The notes below the pieces were generated by a model. That model had not been told where the DNA came from, searched no databases, and was given only the letters and a program-made list of their open reading frames with translations. The position numbers were made by a program, and so were the translations under genes. From Acidobacteriota bacterium (lineage in GTDB: Bacteria > Acidobacteriota > Vicinamibacteria > Vicinamibacterales > CAVVIG01), in contig JACPZW010000024.1 of NCBI GenBank assembly GCA_016195265.1, positions 37,176 through 101,175 of the forward strand: 64,000 nucleotides of DNA, given 5' to 3'. Shown here piece by piece: positions 45,400 through 52,689 of the stretch (position 1 is its first letter; each line of letters starts with the position of its first letter).

Positions 45400-45629
45400 T
45401 GGCTGACGGTGTGAACGAGCAGGAACTGCGCGACATGATCCGCGCGTCGATCGCGAGGCAACTTCACGCCCGTCCCCAACTGCCGCCCGAGCCGGCCGCG
45501 GCGTTCCGCGCGCAGATCAGTCAGCTTCGGTTTTCTCTTGCGCAGGGCAGTGACGGCGACGGCGCGTGCCTCATCGAACCGGCGGTCCGCTGCACTCACT
45601 GCGGGTACTGTGTGTCGTACGGACATTAG
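45399..45629 (+). CDS. Small cysteine-rich protein with N-terminal encapsulation-like helix
   Basis: The 76-residue product starts at an ATG overlapping the stop of the third pentamer gene. Residues 6-22 (NEQELRDMIRASIARQL) form an amphipathic helix with the hydrophobic spacing of microcompartment encapsulation peptides, as at the N-termini of PduP or PduL. A Pro-rich linker follows. The C-terminus has Cys57 and CTHCGYC (Cys65, 68, 71) ending in YGH, a possible Zn or Fe-S site. I do not recognise the family. Its position suggests a lumen protein of the compartment. Confidence 0.72.
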   Translation: MADGVNEQELRDMIRASIARQLHARPQLPPEPAAAFRAQISQLRFSLAQGSDGDGACLIEPAVRCTHCGYCVSYGH

Positions 45630-45650
45630 CGCGATTTGCATCTGCCGGTA

Positions 45651-45725
45651 GTACGCAGGGCGGGTCCTTTCGGACCCGCCGGACCGCCGGCCGGACAGCC
45701 GGGTCCATAGGACCCGGCCTACGTA
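45651..45725. repeat. REP-like palindromes GGCGGGTCCTTTCGGACCCGCC and GCCGGGTCCATAGGACCCGGC
   Basis: Two hairpins joined by GGACCGCCGGCCGGACAG lie between the convergent microcompartment and transketolase genes. Rigid GC stems may serve as a bidirectional terminator. Confidence 0.88.
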
Positions 45726-45773
45726 CTGAATCCCAGCTGTCGCGCGATTCTTCCCGCGCTCACCGAGCACGTG

Positions 45774-48284
45774 TCATTCCAGCGCCTCCAGCATTGCGCG
45801 CTGTTGCCGCAGCCGCTTCGGGCGGTCCTGAGCGAAACGTTGCACACCGGTGAAGATCGAGTCCGGATCCAGATGCGCTTCGGCAATCACGTCCGCCTCC
45901 GAGCCTCCAGTCAGCCACTGATTGTCCGAGTCCGAAGTGAGCGAGTAGTCGTCGCACAGCGGGCCCACGTTGCGCAGGGGCCACATGCGCCGCGTGCCGC
46001 TGATGACGAACATGAGGTCGTCGACGGCCTCGGGCGGCAGCACGGCGTGTCGATACGCCGCCGGCTGGCGGTCAAAGAGCTCTTCGCTGATCGCGGCGAT
46101 CACTTTCACGTTGATGCCGGCCTGCTCCAGGCGGGGCAGCGCCCCCACCAGATTGAACGTCGAGCTCGACCCCTGCGCCACGACGTAGCCATGTCTCGGC
46201 TTGCCGGGTGAGAAATCGCGGATCACGTACAGGCCTTTGGCTGCCGCCCGGAGATCCGTGTCGGCGAACGTGCTGCGATCGGCCACTTGAAAATCCGGCC
46301 GCGCCACTTCTATGACAATGATCCCGACTTTCTTCTCGCGCGCGGCGATCTCTGCTGCGGCGAAATACCCGGGCGCGACGTCGTTGTAGTCCCAGAAGCT
46401 CAGCGTAATGACCTGACCGCGCGGGAACAGCTTCCACACCTGCGGCGAGAAGATACCGAAGTGCGTGCGCGCATCAGCGGCGGTCTCCGGACCGGAATGC
46501 CCCGCCAGGATGTGCAGGACACCCGTGCGGAACTTGCTGTCCTGGTTCTGCTGGCTCCAGACGCGCGCCGGCAGATACATGAGCGGCGTGAACGCGCCGT
46601 AACTCCCGCTGAACGCCCACACGCCGGCGAACGTGTCGGGATCAACGGACGCGTTCTGGCTGACGAGACCGACGGCGCTCGAGACATTTCCCGCTTCCTG
46701 AATGGCGGCTTTCAGCCGGGTCCCCGACGGGTTGGCCTCGGGATCGTAGTGCCCCCAGAGGCTGCCATGCTCGAGATTCACCGACTCCGACAGATCCGCA
46801 GCCAGCGTCAGGACACGATTGCCCGTGACGTAGTTCAGCCACTTGATGATCTCGGAGACGCCGCGGCGGGCGCCGGCCACTTCGCCGGCTTTCCGAAACA
46901 GCGCGATCTTCACCTGCTTGTCCGCACCCGAGACGGGATTCTTCACGGTGAGTTCCTGCGGCGCTTCCGGCAGATTGGCGACGCGAAGGCGGTCGTCCAG
47001 GAACGGGTCGCATTTCACGTCGATGCGGAGCGGGAAGTCGTCCTTGACGGAGTCTCCGATCTCCACCAGGCGATCAGCGAGCCAGCCCCCGAGGCCGTTC
47101 CTGTCCAGCACGGACATCGCGACGTCGATATTGGTCTTGAACTGGATCAGTCGTTCGCGCGGATCCGTGACCGCGCCCTGGCGCATGCCGGAGAACTCCA
47201 CGCCGTATCGTTCCTCGAAGGTCCGCGCGAGTGTGACGATGTATTCCGCGTTCATCTTGAACGCGTACGGATGGCTCGGATAGCTCACGATTTGATCGGC
47301 CCCGCCCGGGATCTTTCCGTTCAATGCAGCGGGCCAGTACCCTTTGGTCGTGGTGCCGAGAACAATCATGGGCCGCCGATCCTTCGGATCCCATTCCTCC
47401 ATCGTCTTGAGCACGCCCGCTATCTGGTCGTAGTCGTGGCCGTCCTGAACCGAGAACACATTCCACCCGTACGACCTCCATTGGTCGATGAGGCGGTAGC
47501 CGTCGAACGTGCTGGGCACGACGCCGCCGAGCAGACGGTCATCGATGCCGGCATTGTTATTGGAGAAGAGGATCCGAAGCCGTTTGCCGACTTGAAGCGC
47601 GATCGCCTGGGTCTTGAGTTCCTGGGCATGCCCGGCGCACATGGCGAATTCACCTTCGAACGCGATCACCTTCGGCGAGGCCACGCTCGCCCCGACGATG
47701 TCCCAGAACGCGGCCTTGCCAGCCGCTGTCGCGATGCCCACTCCCGACGGACCGCCGTTGACATCGTTGGTGAGGTCTGTGGACTCGATGTGTCCGGAGA
47801 GGGCCCGGATGCCGCGCGTCTTCGCCTGCGCAAAGAGCGGATCATCGGACAGACCGAGCTTTGCCAGGAGGGTCTTCAGCGCTCCGGCGCCGCGCCGGAA
47901 TCCCAGCGCGTCGACCGGCAACATCGCGACATCGGGAGCCACGTAGTATCGGCGGTCCCCGGTCGCCTGATGCTTGCGGTACAGCGCCTCGCCCATGATC
48001 ATCCACAGTGCGTAGCAGGTCGGCGCGCAGTGGCCGGCCGCCAGCATGAACTTGTCGCCGTAGGGATGCTTGGGACGCCGGTAATCGAAGCGGAGTCCGC
48101 CCCGCTCGGGCCCGATGAGGTGCGTGGCGACATTAAACGGGGTGTAGGCGAGCGGGCCTCCGAAATGCCCCGTCTGGCTGTAGTTGCCAAGCAGGACGAG
48201 GGTCATGCAGGTCATGAAGCCGACGTCTTCCAGCCGCTGCAGCTCGTCGGGCGTGAGAGATTCTCGCGATGTGTGGACAGCCAT
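45774..48284 (-). CDS. Transketolase-family thiamine diphosphate enzyme
   Basis: The 836-residue protein shows a transketolase-type N-terminal half: GHFGGPLAYTPFNVATHLIGP, AGHCAPTCYALWMIMGEALYR, NDVNGGPSGVGIATAAGKA, and the cofactor region FEGEFAMCAGHAQELKTQAI ending in LFSNNNAGIDD. A central pyrimidine-binding part (ADLSESVNLEHGSLWGHYDP, FAGVWAFSGSYGAFTPLMY, ILAGHSGPETAADARTHFG) and a C-terminal domain (KHGYVVAQGSSSTFNL-like) follow. Such enzymes transfer two-carbon units between sugar phosphates. It is longer than standard transketolase (~670). ATG at 48284 is chosen; 32 upstream residues are unlikely. Confidence 0.85.
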   Translation of the reverse strand: MAVHTSRESLTPDELQRLEDVGFMTCMTLVLLGNYSQTGHFGGPLAYTPFNVATHLIGPERGGLRFDYRRPKHPYGDKFMLAAGHCAPTCYALWMIMGEALYRKHQATGDRRYYVAPDVAMLPVDALGFRRGAGALKTLLAKLGLSDDPLFAQAKTRGIRALSGHIESTDLTNDVNGGPSGVGIATAAGKAAFWDIVGASVASPKVIAFEGEFAMCAGHAQELKTQAIALQVGKRLRILFSNNNAGIDDRLLGGVVPSTFDGYRLIDQWRSYGWNVFSVQDGHDYDQIAGVLKTMEEWDPKDRRPMIVLGTTTKGYWPAALNGKIPGGADQIVSYPSHPYAFKMNAEYIVTLARTFEERYGVEFSGMRQGAVTDPRERLIQFKTNIDVAMSVLDRNGLGGWLADRLVEIGDSVKDDFPLRIDVKCDPFLDDRLRVANLPEAPQELTVKNPVSGADKQVKIALFRKAGEVAGARRGVSEIIKWLNYVTGNRVLTLAADLSESVNLEHGSLWGHYDPEANPSGTRLKAAIQEAGNVSSAVGLVSQNASVDPDTFAGVWAFSGSYGAFTPLMYLPARVWSQQNQDSKFRTGVLHILAGHSGPETAADARTHFGIFSPQVWKLFPRGQVITLSFWDYNDVAPGYFAAAEIAAREKKVGIIVIEVARPDFQVADRSTFADTDLRAAAKGLYVIRDFSPGKPRHGYVVAQGSSSTFNLVGALPRLEQAGINVKVIAAISEELFDRQPAAYRHAVLPPEAVDDLMFVISGTRRMWPLRNVGPLCDDYSLTSDSDNQWLTGGSEADVIAEAHLDPDSIFTGVQRFAQDRPKRLRQQRAMLEALE

Positions 48285-48354
48285 TGAAGAGATTCTATCG
48301 ATCCAACCGGTGTCGATCCATGATTGATCAGGAGGCCCGGGCCCACGCCGCTTC

Positions 48355-49323
48355 ATGAGCGCCGTTCTCGTCACGTGCAAGCTGCCCTCGTCGGTGCTCG
48401 CGAAGCTGCGCGAGCGGGCCGACGTCGATCTCTACGCAGGCGAAGCGGCGATTCCGGCCGACGAGCTGCGCGCCCGCGCGTCGGGCAAGCAAGCGATCGT
48501 CTGCCTGGTGACCGACGCGATCGATCGTTCGGTGCTCGATGCCGCGCCGGACCTGAAGATCGTCGCGAACGTCGCGGTCGGCTACAACAACATCGACGCG
48601 GCGTACGCGAGATCCAAAGGCGTGGTCGTGACCAATACGCCCGACGTGCTGATCGACTCGGTGGCCGATTTCACGTGGGCGCTGATTCTGGCGATCACGC
48701 GACGGCTGTCGGAAGGCGAGCGTCTGGTCCGCCGCGGCGCGTGGAAAGGCTGGGCGCTCGACTTCATGCTCGGCACGGAGCTGAAGGGCAAGCAGCTCGG
48801 GCTCGTCGGCCTCGGACGCATCGCGCGTGCCGTCGCCGCCCGCGCGCCGGCGTTCGGCGTGCACGTCGCGTACGTCTCGCGGAGCGCACCCGGGGACGGG
48901 GGCCCCGGGAGTAAAAATGTTCTGGCGACTGCCGAGTCCATGTCGCTCGATCGATTACTCAACACGTCGGACGTCGTGTCGCTGCACGTGCCGCTCACGC
49001 CAGAGACGCGCCATCTGATCGACAAGAAAGCGATCGCGCGGATGAAGCGGTCGGCGTACCTGATTAACACCGCGCGCGGTCCCGTCGTCGACGAAGCGGC
49101 GCTCGCCTGGGCGCTGCAGCAGCACCTGCTCGCGGGCGCGGCGCTCGACGTCTACGAGAACGAGCCGGCCGTGCATCCCGATCTCCTTGGCCTCGAGAAC
49201 GTGCTGCTCGTGCCGCATCTCGCAAGCGGAACGGCCGAAACCCGGACCGCGATGGCCGATCTCGCGATTGACAACGTGATCGCCGTTCTCGGCGGCCGCG
49301 CGCCGCTGACGCCAGTGCCCTGA
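48355..49323 (+). CDS. D-2-hydroxyacid dehydrogenase (glyoxylate/hydroxypyruvate reductase type)
   Basis: The 322-residue NAD(P)-dependent enzyme has the catalytic Arg in NTARGPVVDE, Glu in DVYENEPAVHP and His in VPHLASGTAE. The Rossmann signature reads GLVGLGRIARAVAARA, with Ala in place of the usual third Gly. Around residue 181 an in-frame palindrome encodes APGDGGPGSKN. The family reduces glyoxylate, hydroxypyruvate or similar acids. It is divergent from the transketolase-like gene, with only 70 bases between the starts. Confidence 0.9.
   Translation: MSAVLVTCKLPSSVLAKLRERADVDLYAGEAAIPADELRARASGKQAIVCLVTDAIDRSVLDAAPDLKIVANVAVGYNNIDAAYARSKGVVVTNTPDVLIDSVADFTWALILAITRRLSEGERLVRRGAWKGWALDFMLGTELKGKQLGLVGLGRIARAVAARAPAFGVHVAYVSRSAPGDGGPGSKNVLATAESMSLDRLLNTSDVVSLHVPLTPETRHLIDKKAIARMKRSAYLINTARGPVVDEAALAWALQQHLLAGAALDVYENEPAVHPDLLGLENVLLVPHLASGTAETRTAMADLAIDNVIAVLGGRAPLTPVP
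48889..48909. repeat. CCCGGGG / CCCCGGG palindrome inside the dehydrogenase gene
   Basis: CCCGGGGACGGGGGCCCCGGG is a GC-only hairpin read in frame in a surface loop after the NAD-binding strand. It resembles the GGGGACG element at 5407-5442. Confidence 0.6.
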
Positions 49324-49324
49324 C

Positions 49325-50017
49325 GTGGCGCGAGCCGTGCGTAGCATCAGGCGGGCGAAGAACGTCGAACCGGTCATGCGCGCGCTCGCGCGCGCGATCG
49401 ACGATCTCGAGCTGCCCGCCGTCGAGAAGATCGCCGAAGAGAGCCAGGAGGATCCGTTCGAGGTGCTGATCTCGACGATGCTCTCGGCGCAGACACGGGA
49501 TCCGGTGACGGCGGCGGCCTCGGCGCGCCTGTTCAAGATGGCGCGGACGCCGCGCGCGATGGCCACGCTGACCGCACCGCAGATCCAGAAACTGATCTAT
49601 CCCGTCAGCTTCTATCGCCACAAGGCGAAGCACGTGCGCGAAACGTGTCAGCTGCTGTGCGAGCGCTACAAAGGCCGCGTGCCTGGGACGATGGAGGAGC
49701 TGCTGCAACTGCCGGGTGTCGGCCGCAAGACGGCGAATCTCGTACTGATTCTCTCGTTCAAGAGCCTGAAGAACATCTGCGTCGACACGCACGTGCACCG
49801 GATCTCGAATCGCCTCGGCTGGGTCCGTACGCGCACCCCGGAAGAAACCGAGCACGCGCTGTACAAGGCGACCGACAATCGCTGGTGGCCGTACATCAAT
49901 CTCTATCTCGTGACGTGGGGGCAGAACGTGTGCAAACCGGTGTACCCGCGCTGCGGCGCGTGCGTGATCCGGCAGTACTGCGCGCGTGTCGGCGTGACCC
50001 GAATCTCGAAACAATGA
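49325..50017 (+). CDS. nth: Endonuclease III
   Basis: The 230-residue DNA glycosylase/AP-lyase has the helix-hairpin-helix LLQLPGVGRKTANLVL with catalytic Lys, the catalytic Asp in CVDTHVHRISNRLGW, and the [4Fe-4S] ligands in CKPVYPRCGACVIRQYC (C-x6-C-x2-C-x5-C). It removes oxidised pyrimidines. The GTG start follows the dehydrogenase stop by one base; its stop overlaps the next ATG. Confidence 0.95.
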   Translation: MARAVRSIRRAKNVEPVMRALARAIDDLELPAVEKIAEESQEDPFEVLISTMLSAQTRDPVTAAASARLFKMARTPRAMATLTAPQIQKLIYPVSFYRHKAKHVRETCQLLCERYKGRVPGTMEELLQLPGVGRKTANLVLILSFKSLKNICVDTHVHRISNRLGWVRTRTPEETEHALYKATDNRWWPYINLYLVTWGQNVCKPVYPRCGACVIRQYCARVGVTRISKQ

Positions 50018-50616
50018 CAACGACGAGAGTAACCGCGGAGAACGCTGAGTTCGCAGTGGAAGGAAAGTTGGTCGCCAGGTCCTTGCTCTGCGTTCTCAGC
50101 GCTCTCTGTGGTTGCTTCCTCTTCGTCGCGGCGGCTGGAGCGCAGCCGGTGGGGCCGATCATCGTGGTCGAGACGACGAAAGGGACGTTCGCGTTCGAAA
50201 CCTACCAGGCCGACGCGCCCGTTGCCATGGCGCACATCGTCGATCTCGTGAAGCGCGGCTTCTACGACGGCCAGCGCGTGCATCGCGCGCAGCCGGGCTT
50301 CGTCGTGCAGTGGGGCGATCCGCGGTCGCGCGATCTCGCGCGCGAGGCCGACTGGGGCCGCGGCGTGGAGGCGTCGAGCGGAACGCCGGTCGGCGTCGCA
50401 GAAATGCCGAAGGCGCGCAAGCACACCGCCGGCGCCGTCGCGATGGCTCACACAGGCAACCCGGCGCGCGCGGACAGTCAGATCTTCGTCACGCTCGCGA
50501 ACCGTCCTGATCTCAACGGCAAGTACGCGGTCATCGGCCACATCGTCGCCGGCGCGGACGTGCCGGCGCGGCTCGAGCGCGGCGACGTGATTACGAGGAT
50601 GACGGTGAGAGAGTAA
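50014..50616 (+). CDS. Exported cyclophilin-type peptidyl-prolyl isomerase
   Basis: The 200-residue product has a signal-like hydrophobic stretch at residues ~22-42 (SLLCVLSALCGCFLFVAAAGA) and a cyclophilin domain: IIVVETTKGTFAFETYQADAP, LVKRGFYDGQRVHRAQPGFVVQWGD, AMAHTGNPARADSQIFVTL and the closing YAVIGHIVAGADV. Catalytic Arg is in VHRAQPGF. Residues 8-35 are translated from an inverted spacer repeat (50035-50116), so the signal peptide itself is repeat-derived, unless translation starts later. The ATG overlaps the nth stop (ATGA). Confidence 0.87.
   Translation: MTTTRVTAENAEFAVEGKLVARSLLCVLSALCGCFLFVAAAGAQPVGPIIVVETTKGTFAFETYQADAPVAMAHIVDLVKRGFYDGQRVHRAQPGFVVQWGDPRSRDLAREADWGRGVEASSGTPVGVAEMPKARKHTAGAVAMAHTGNPARADSQIFVTLANRPDLNGKYAVIGHIVAGADVPARLERGDVITRMTVRE
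50035..50116. repeat. AACCGCGGAGAACGCTGAG ... CTCAGCGCTCTCTGTGGTT inverted spacer, here coding
   Basis: The left arm GCGGAGAACGCTGAGTTCGC pairs with TGCGTTCTCAGCGCTCTCTG. It belongs to the ACAGAGGACAC spacer class seen at 42206 and 56535 but is translated as the signal peptide of the isomerase. Confidence 0.75.
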
Positions 50617-51615
50617 ATGGCTGATGGCTGATGGCTGATGATGACATCTTCACCACGCCGCGGAGTTCCGGGTACCGTTCGACGAACTCCGGCGGGTATT
50701 CGCCGTCGATCGGCTCGCCCAGCTGCTGCTTGATCATCGCCGCGTTCGCAATCGACTTGGCCGAGAAGTGATTGTTCGTGTAGAGGTACAGCTTCTTCAC
50801 GAGCGCCTTCGCCGCCGCAGCTGTTGCCGAAAACTCTTTCAGCTCATCGGCGGAGTAGAGGTAGTCGTAGCGATCCTCGGCCGCGTCGTGCGCCCACCAT
50901 GTCGCTGCGTTCCGCCCGTGCAGCCGCACGTAGTAGCAGCCGGTGACATTCGGCAGGAAGTTCTGCCGGATGGAGAAGCGGAACTTCGGCTCGTCGATCT
51001 GGACCCACGCGGCACCGAATCCGTTCAGGAGCGCGAGCGTGCCGCCGACATCGTCGCTCCAGCTCCGGTGACGCAGCTCGACGGCGACCGTGTAGCCGCC
51101 GAGCGCGTCGATGAGATGGGCGAGGTAGTCGCGTGACGCGGGGTCGTCCTTGAAGCTCGGAGGGAACTGCGCGAGCAGGGCGCCGAGCTTGCCGGCCGAG
51201 GCGAGGGGATCAATGCCGCGCTTGAACTCGTCGAGATCGGCGGCTGTGGGACGCGCGAGTGCCCCGACAATGTTCGCGTCGCGCGCGTCGGGCGGCAGGG
51301 TGCCGGCCAGCCGCTCGCCGTACATCTTCGGGTGCGTGAACTTCTGGTAGAGCTTGACCGAGAACTCGAAGCCGGGTGGCGTCCGGTCGGCCCACTTCCG
51401 GCAGACGTCGGCACGCGGTTGCCCATAGAACGTCGAGTTCACCTCGACCGTGTCGAAGTGCTCCGCGTAGAACGTCAGCTCGTCGAAGCCTTTCGCCCGC
51501 CCGCGCGCGGGCGGATAGAACACGCCGTTCCAGGTGCCTCTCCGGACGGGTAGTGCCACCCCGACGTGCCGATACGAAGGTCAGAGTTTCGCGTATTGAT
51601 CCTTGTCGAATCCAA
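50591..51615 (-). pseudogene. DUF72 (YecE-like) protein gene with a one-base frameshift near the start
   Basis: The long frame (from 51559) has DUF72 motifs: GVFYPPARGRAKGFDELTFY, FDTVEVNSTFYGQP, FEFSVKLYQKFTHPKMY, LLAQFPPSF, VAVELRHRSWSDD, GCYYVRLHGRNAATWW and LYLYTNNHFSAKSIANA. The expected N-terminus RIGTSGWHYPS lies just upstream in another frame; one missing base between 51543 and 51544 (minus-strand TCC-GG, where relatives have TCC-TGG for Ser-Trp) separates them. A TTG at 51615 could start the intact version, overlapping the ArsC-like gene. The C-terminal tail SSSAISHQPF comes from a spacer repeat and overlaps the isomerase gene. Confidence 0.8.
50615..50645. repeat. ATGGCTG tandem between convergent genes
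   Basis: ATGGCTGATGGCTGATGGCTGATG follows the isomerase stop and encodes part of the DUF72 C-terminal tail on the other strand. It belongs to the class seen at 37911-38001. Confidence 0.7.
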
Positions 51616-51913
51616 AAATGATCATCGATCCCTTCACGATGATCGGCCGGCGAATCAGGTTCGGATTCTTCATCATCAGATCGATCGCTTCCTTCTTCGA
51701 CTTCGGCAGCGGCCGCTCTTTGAAGACCGGGCTGCGCGTGCTCACGAAGTCGAGGAAGCGATCGGCCGCGATGTGCTTCTCCAGGAACTCCCGCGTCGGC
51801 GGCTCCTTATTGATGTCGATTTGCTCCACGTCCACGCCTGCCGTGTCCAGAAAACTTCTGGCGTTCTTGCAGGTCGTTCACGTGGGCTTGGTATAGAACG
51901 TTGGTGTTGGCAT
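51581..51913 (-). CDS. ArsC/Spx-like thioredoxin-fold protein, probable selenoprotein (UGA at residue 12)
   Basis: From the ATG at 51913 the frame reads MPTPTFYTKPT, then TGA (51880-51878), then TTCKNARSFLDTAGVDVEQI, and stays open to the stop at 51581 (110 residues if the TGA is read through). Relatives of this ArsC/Spx/YffB family have YTKPTC-TTC at this point, so the TGA replaces the first Cys of CxxC, giving U-T-T-C. The rest is intact (DINKEPPTREFLEKHI, KKEAIDLMMKNPNLIRRPI, IFGFDKDQ) and of normal length. A SECIS-like hairpin follows the TGA. Expected role: thiol/selenol redox or arsenate reductase-type chemistry. Alternative: a nonsense mutation. No selA, selB, selC or selD gene is in the window. 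Confidence 0.7.
51837..51880 (-). promoter_or_regulatory. Candidate SECIS element with the recoded UGA
   Basis: Reading leftward from the UGA: ACGA, lower stem CCUGC, internal loop AAGAACG, upper stem CCAGAA, apical loop GUU, UUCUGG, ACACG, GCAGG. The apical loop begins 22 bases after the UGA and has G first, within the usual limits for bacterial SECIS elements (loop about 16-37 bases after UGA with a G in its first two positions). All eleven pairs are Watson-Crick. Confidence 0.6.
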
Positions 51914-51919
51914 GGAGAT

Positions 51920-52047
51920 AGAATAATAGATTGCAGATTTCAGAGTTCAGATTTCAGGTTGGGAGACCTCAATTCCGGCACTTCGGTGAAGACCGTCAAT
52001 TCCACAATCAATCTGAAATCTGAATTCATAAATCTGAAATCTCTCTC
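51920..52047. repeat. AGATTTCAGAGTTCAGATTTCAGG ... AATCTGAAATCTGAATTC inverted spacer
   Basis: The left arm GATTTCAGAGTTCAGATTTCAGG (51932-51958) and the right arm AATCTGAAATCTGAATTC with AATCTGAAATCTC (52011-52044) flank AGGTTGGGAGACCTC. It separates divergent genes and brings AAATCTCTCTC to the queE ATG. Confidence 0.9.
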
Positions 52048-52689
52048 ATGCTGACCGTCAACGAGATTTTCTACTCCATCCAGGGTGAATCCACTCGCGC
52101 GGGCCGGCCGTGCGTGTTCGTGCGCCTGACGGCCTGCGACCTGCGCTGCACGTGGTGCGACACGCCGTACGCGTTCCACGAAGGCGGGAAGATGTCGGTT
52201 GACGAAGTGATCGCCGCCGTCGAGCGGCACCGCTGCACGCTTGTCGAAATCACGGGCGGCGAGCCGCTCCTGCAGGACGATGTCTATCCGCTGATGGAGC
52301 GGCTGCTCGCCCGCGGCAACACGGTGATGCTCGAGACCGGCGGGCACAGGCCCATCGACAAGGTGCCGGCGGCGGTGCTGAAGGTCGTGGACGTCAAGTG
52401 TCCCGCCAGCGGCGAGGCGGACAAGAACGACTGGCGCAACCTGAGCCTGCTGGCGCCGCACGACGAGGTGAAGTTCGTCGTCCAGGATCGCGCGGACTAC
52501 GAGTTCGCGCGCGACGTCATCGCGCGCCACGCGCTCGCCTCTCGCGCGGCGGCCGTGCTCATGTCGCCCGTGCACGGCGTCCTCGATCCGCAGACGCTGT
52601 CGGAGTGGATCCTCGCGGATCACCTGCCCGTGCGCCTGCAACTGCAACTCCACAAGTACATCTGGACGTCGACGACCCGTGGCGTTTGA
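52048..52689 (+). CDS. queE: 7-carboxy-7-deazaguanine synthase QueE
   Basis: QueE is a radical SAM enzyme that contracts the ring of carboxy-tetrahydropterin to 7-carboxy-7-deazaguanine on the way to queuosine. The 213-residue protein has [21 protein letters not shown], the cluster motif [14 protein letters not shown] (C-x3-C-x2-C), [11 protein letters not shown] and a short C-terminal part (LQLHKYIW). Start ATG at 52048 is at the end of the spacer repeat. It overlaps queC. Confidence 0.95.
   Translation: MLTVNEIFYSIQGESTRAGRPCVFVRLTACDLRCTWCDTPYAFHEGGKMSVDEVIAAVERHRCTLVEITGGEPLLQDDVYPLMERLLARGNTVMLETGGHRPIDKVPAAVLKVVDVKCPASGEADKNDWRNLSLLAPHDEVKFVVQDRADYEFARDVIARHALASRAAAVLMSPVHGVLDPQTLSEWILADHLPVRLQLQLHKYIWTSTTRGV

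Noticed and set aside
45774..48284. Phosphoketolase (Xfp) as the identity of the large thiamine enzyme next to the microcompartment
   Set aside because: The phosphoketolase N-terminal and substrate motifs are absent; the motifs match a transketolase-like family.
46287..48287. Long open frame of 666 codons on the plus strand opposite the transketolase-like gene
   Set aside because: It is an antisense shadow in a GC-rich gene; the composition is Arg/Ala/His-rich with no domain, while the minus-strand product has clear cofactor motifs.
49325..50017. MutY instead of endonuclease III
   Set aside because: The C-terminal MutT-like domain of MutY is absent, and the catalytic Lys in the helix-hairpin-helix region and the length fit Nth.
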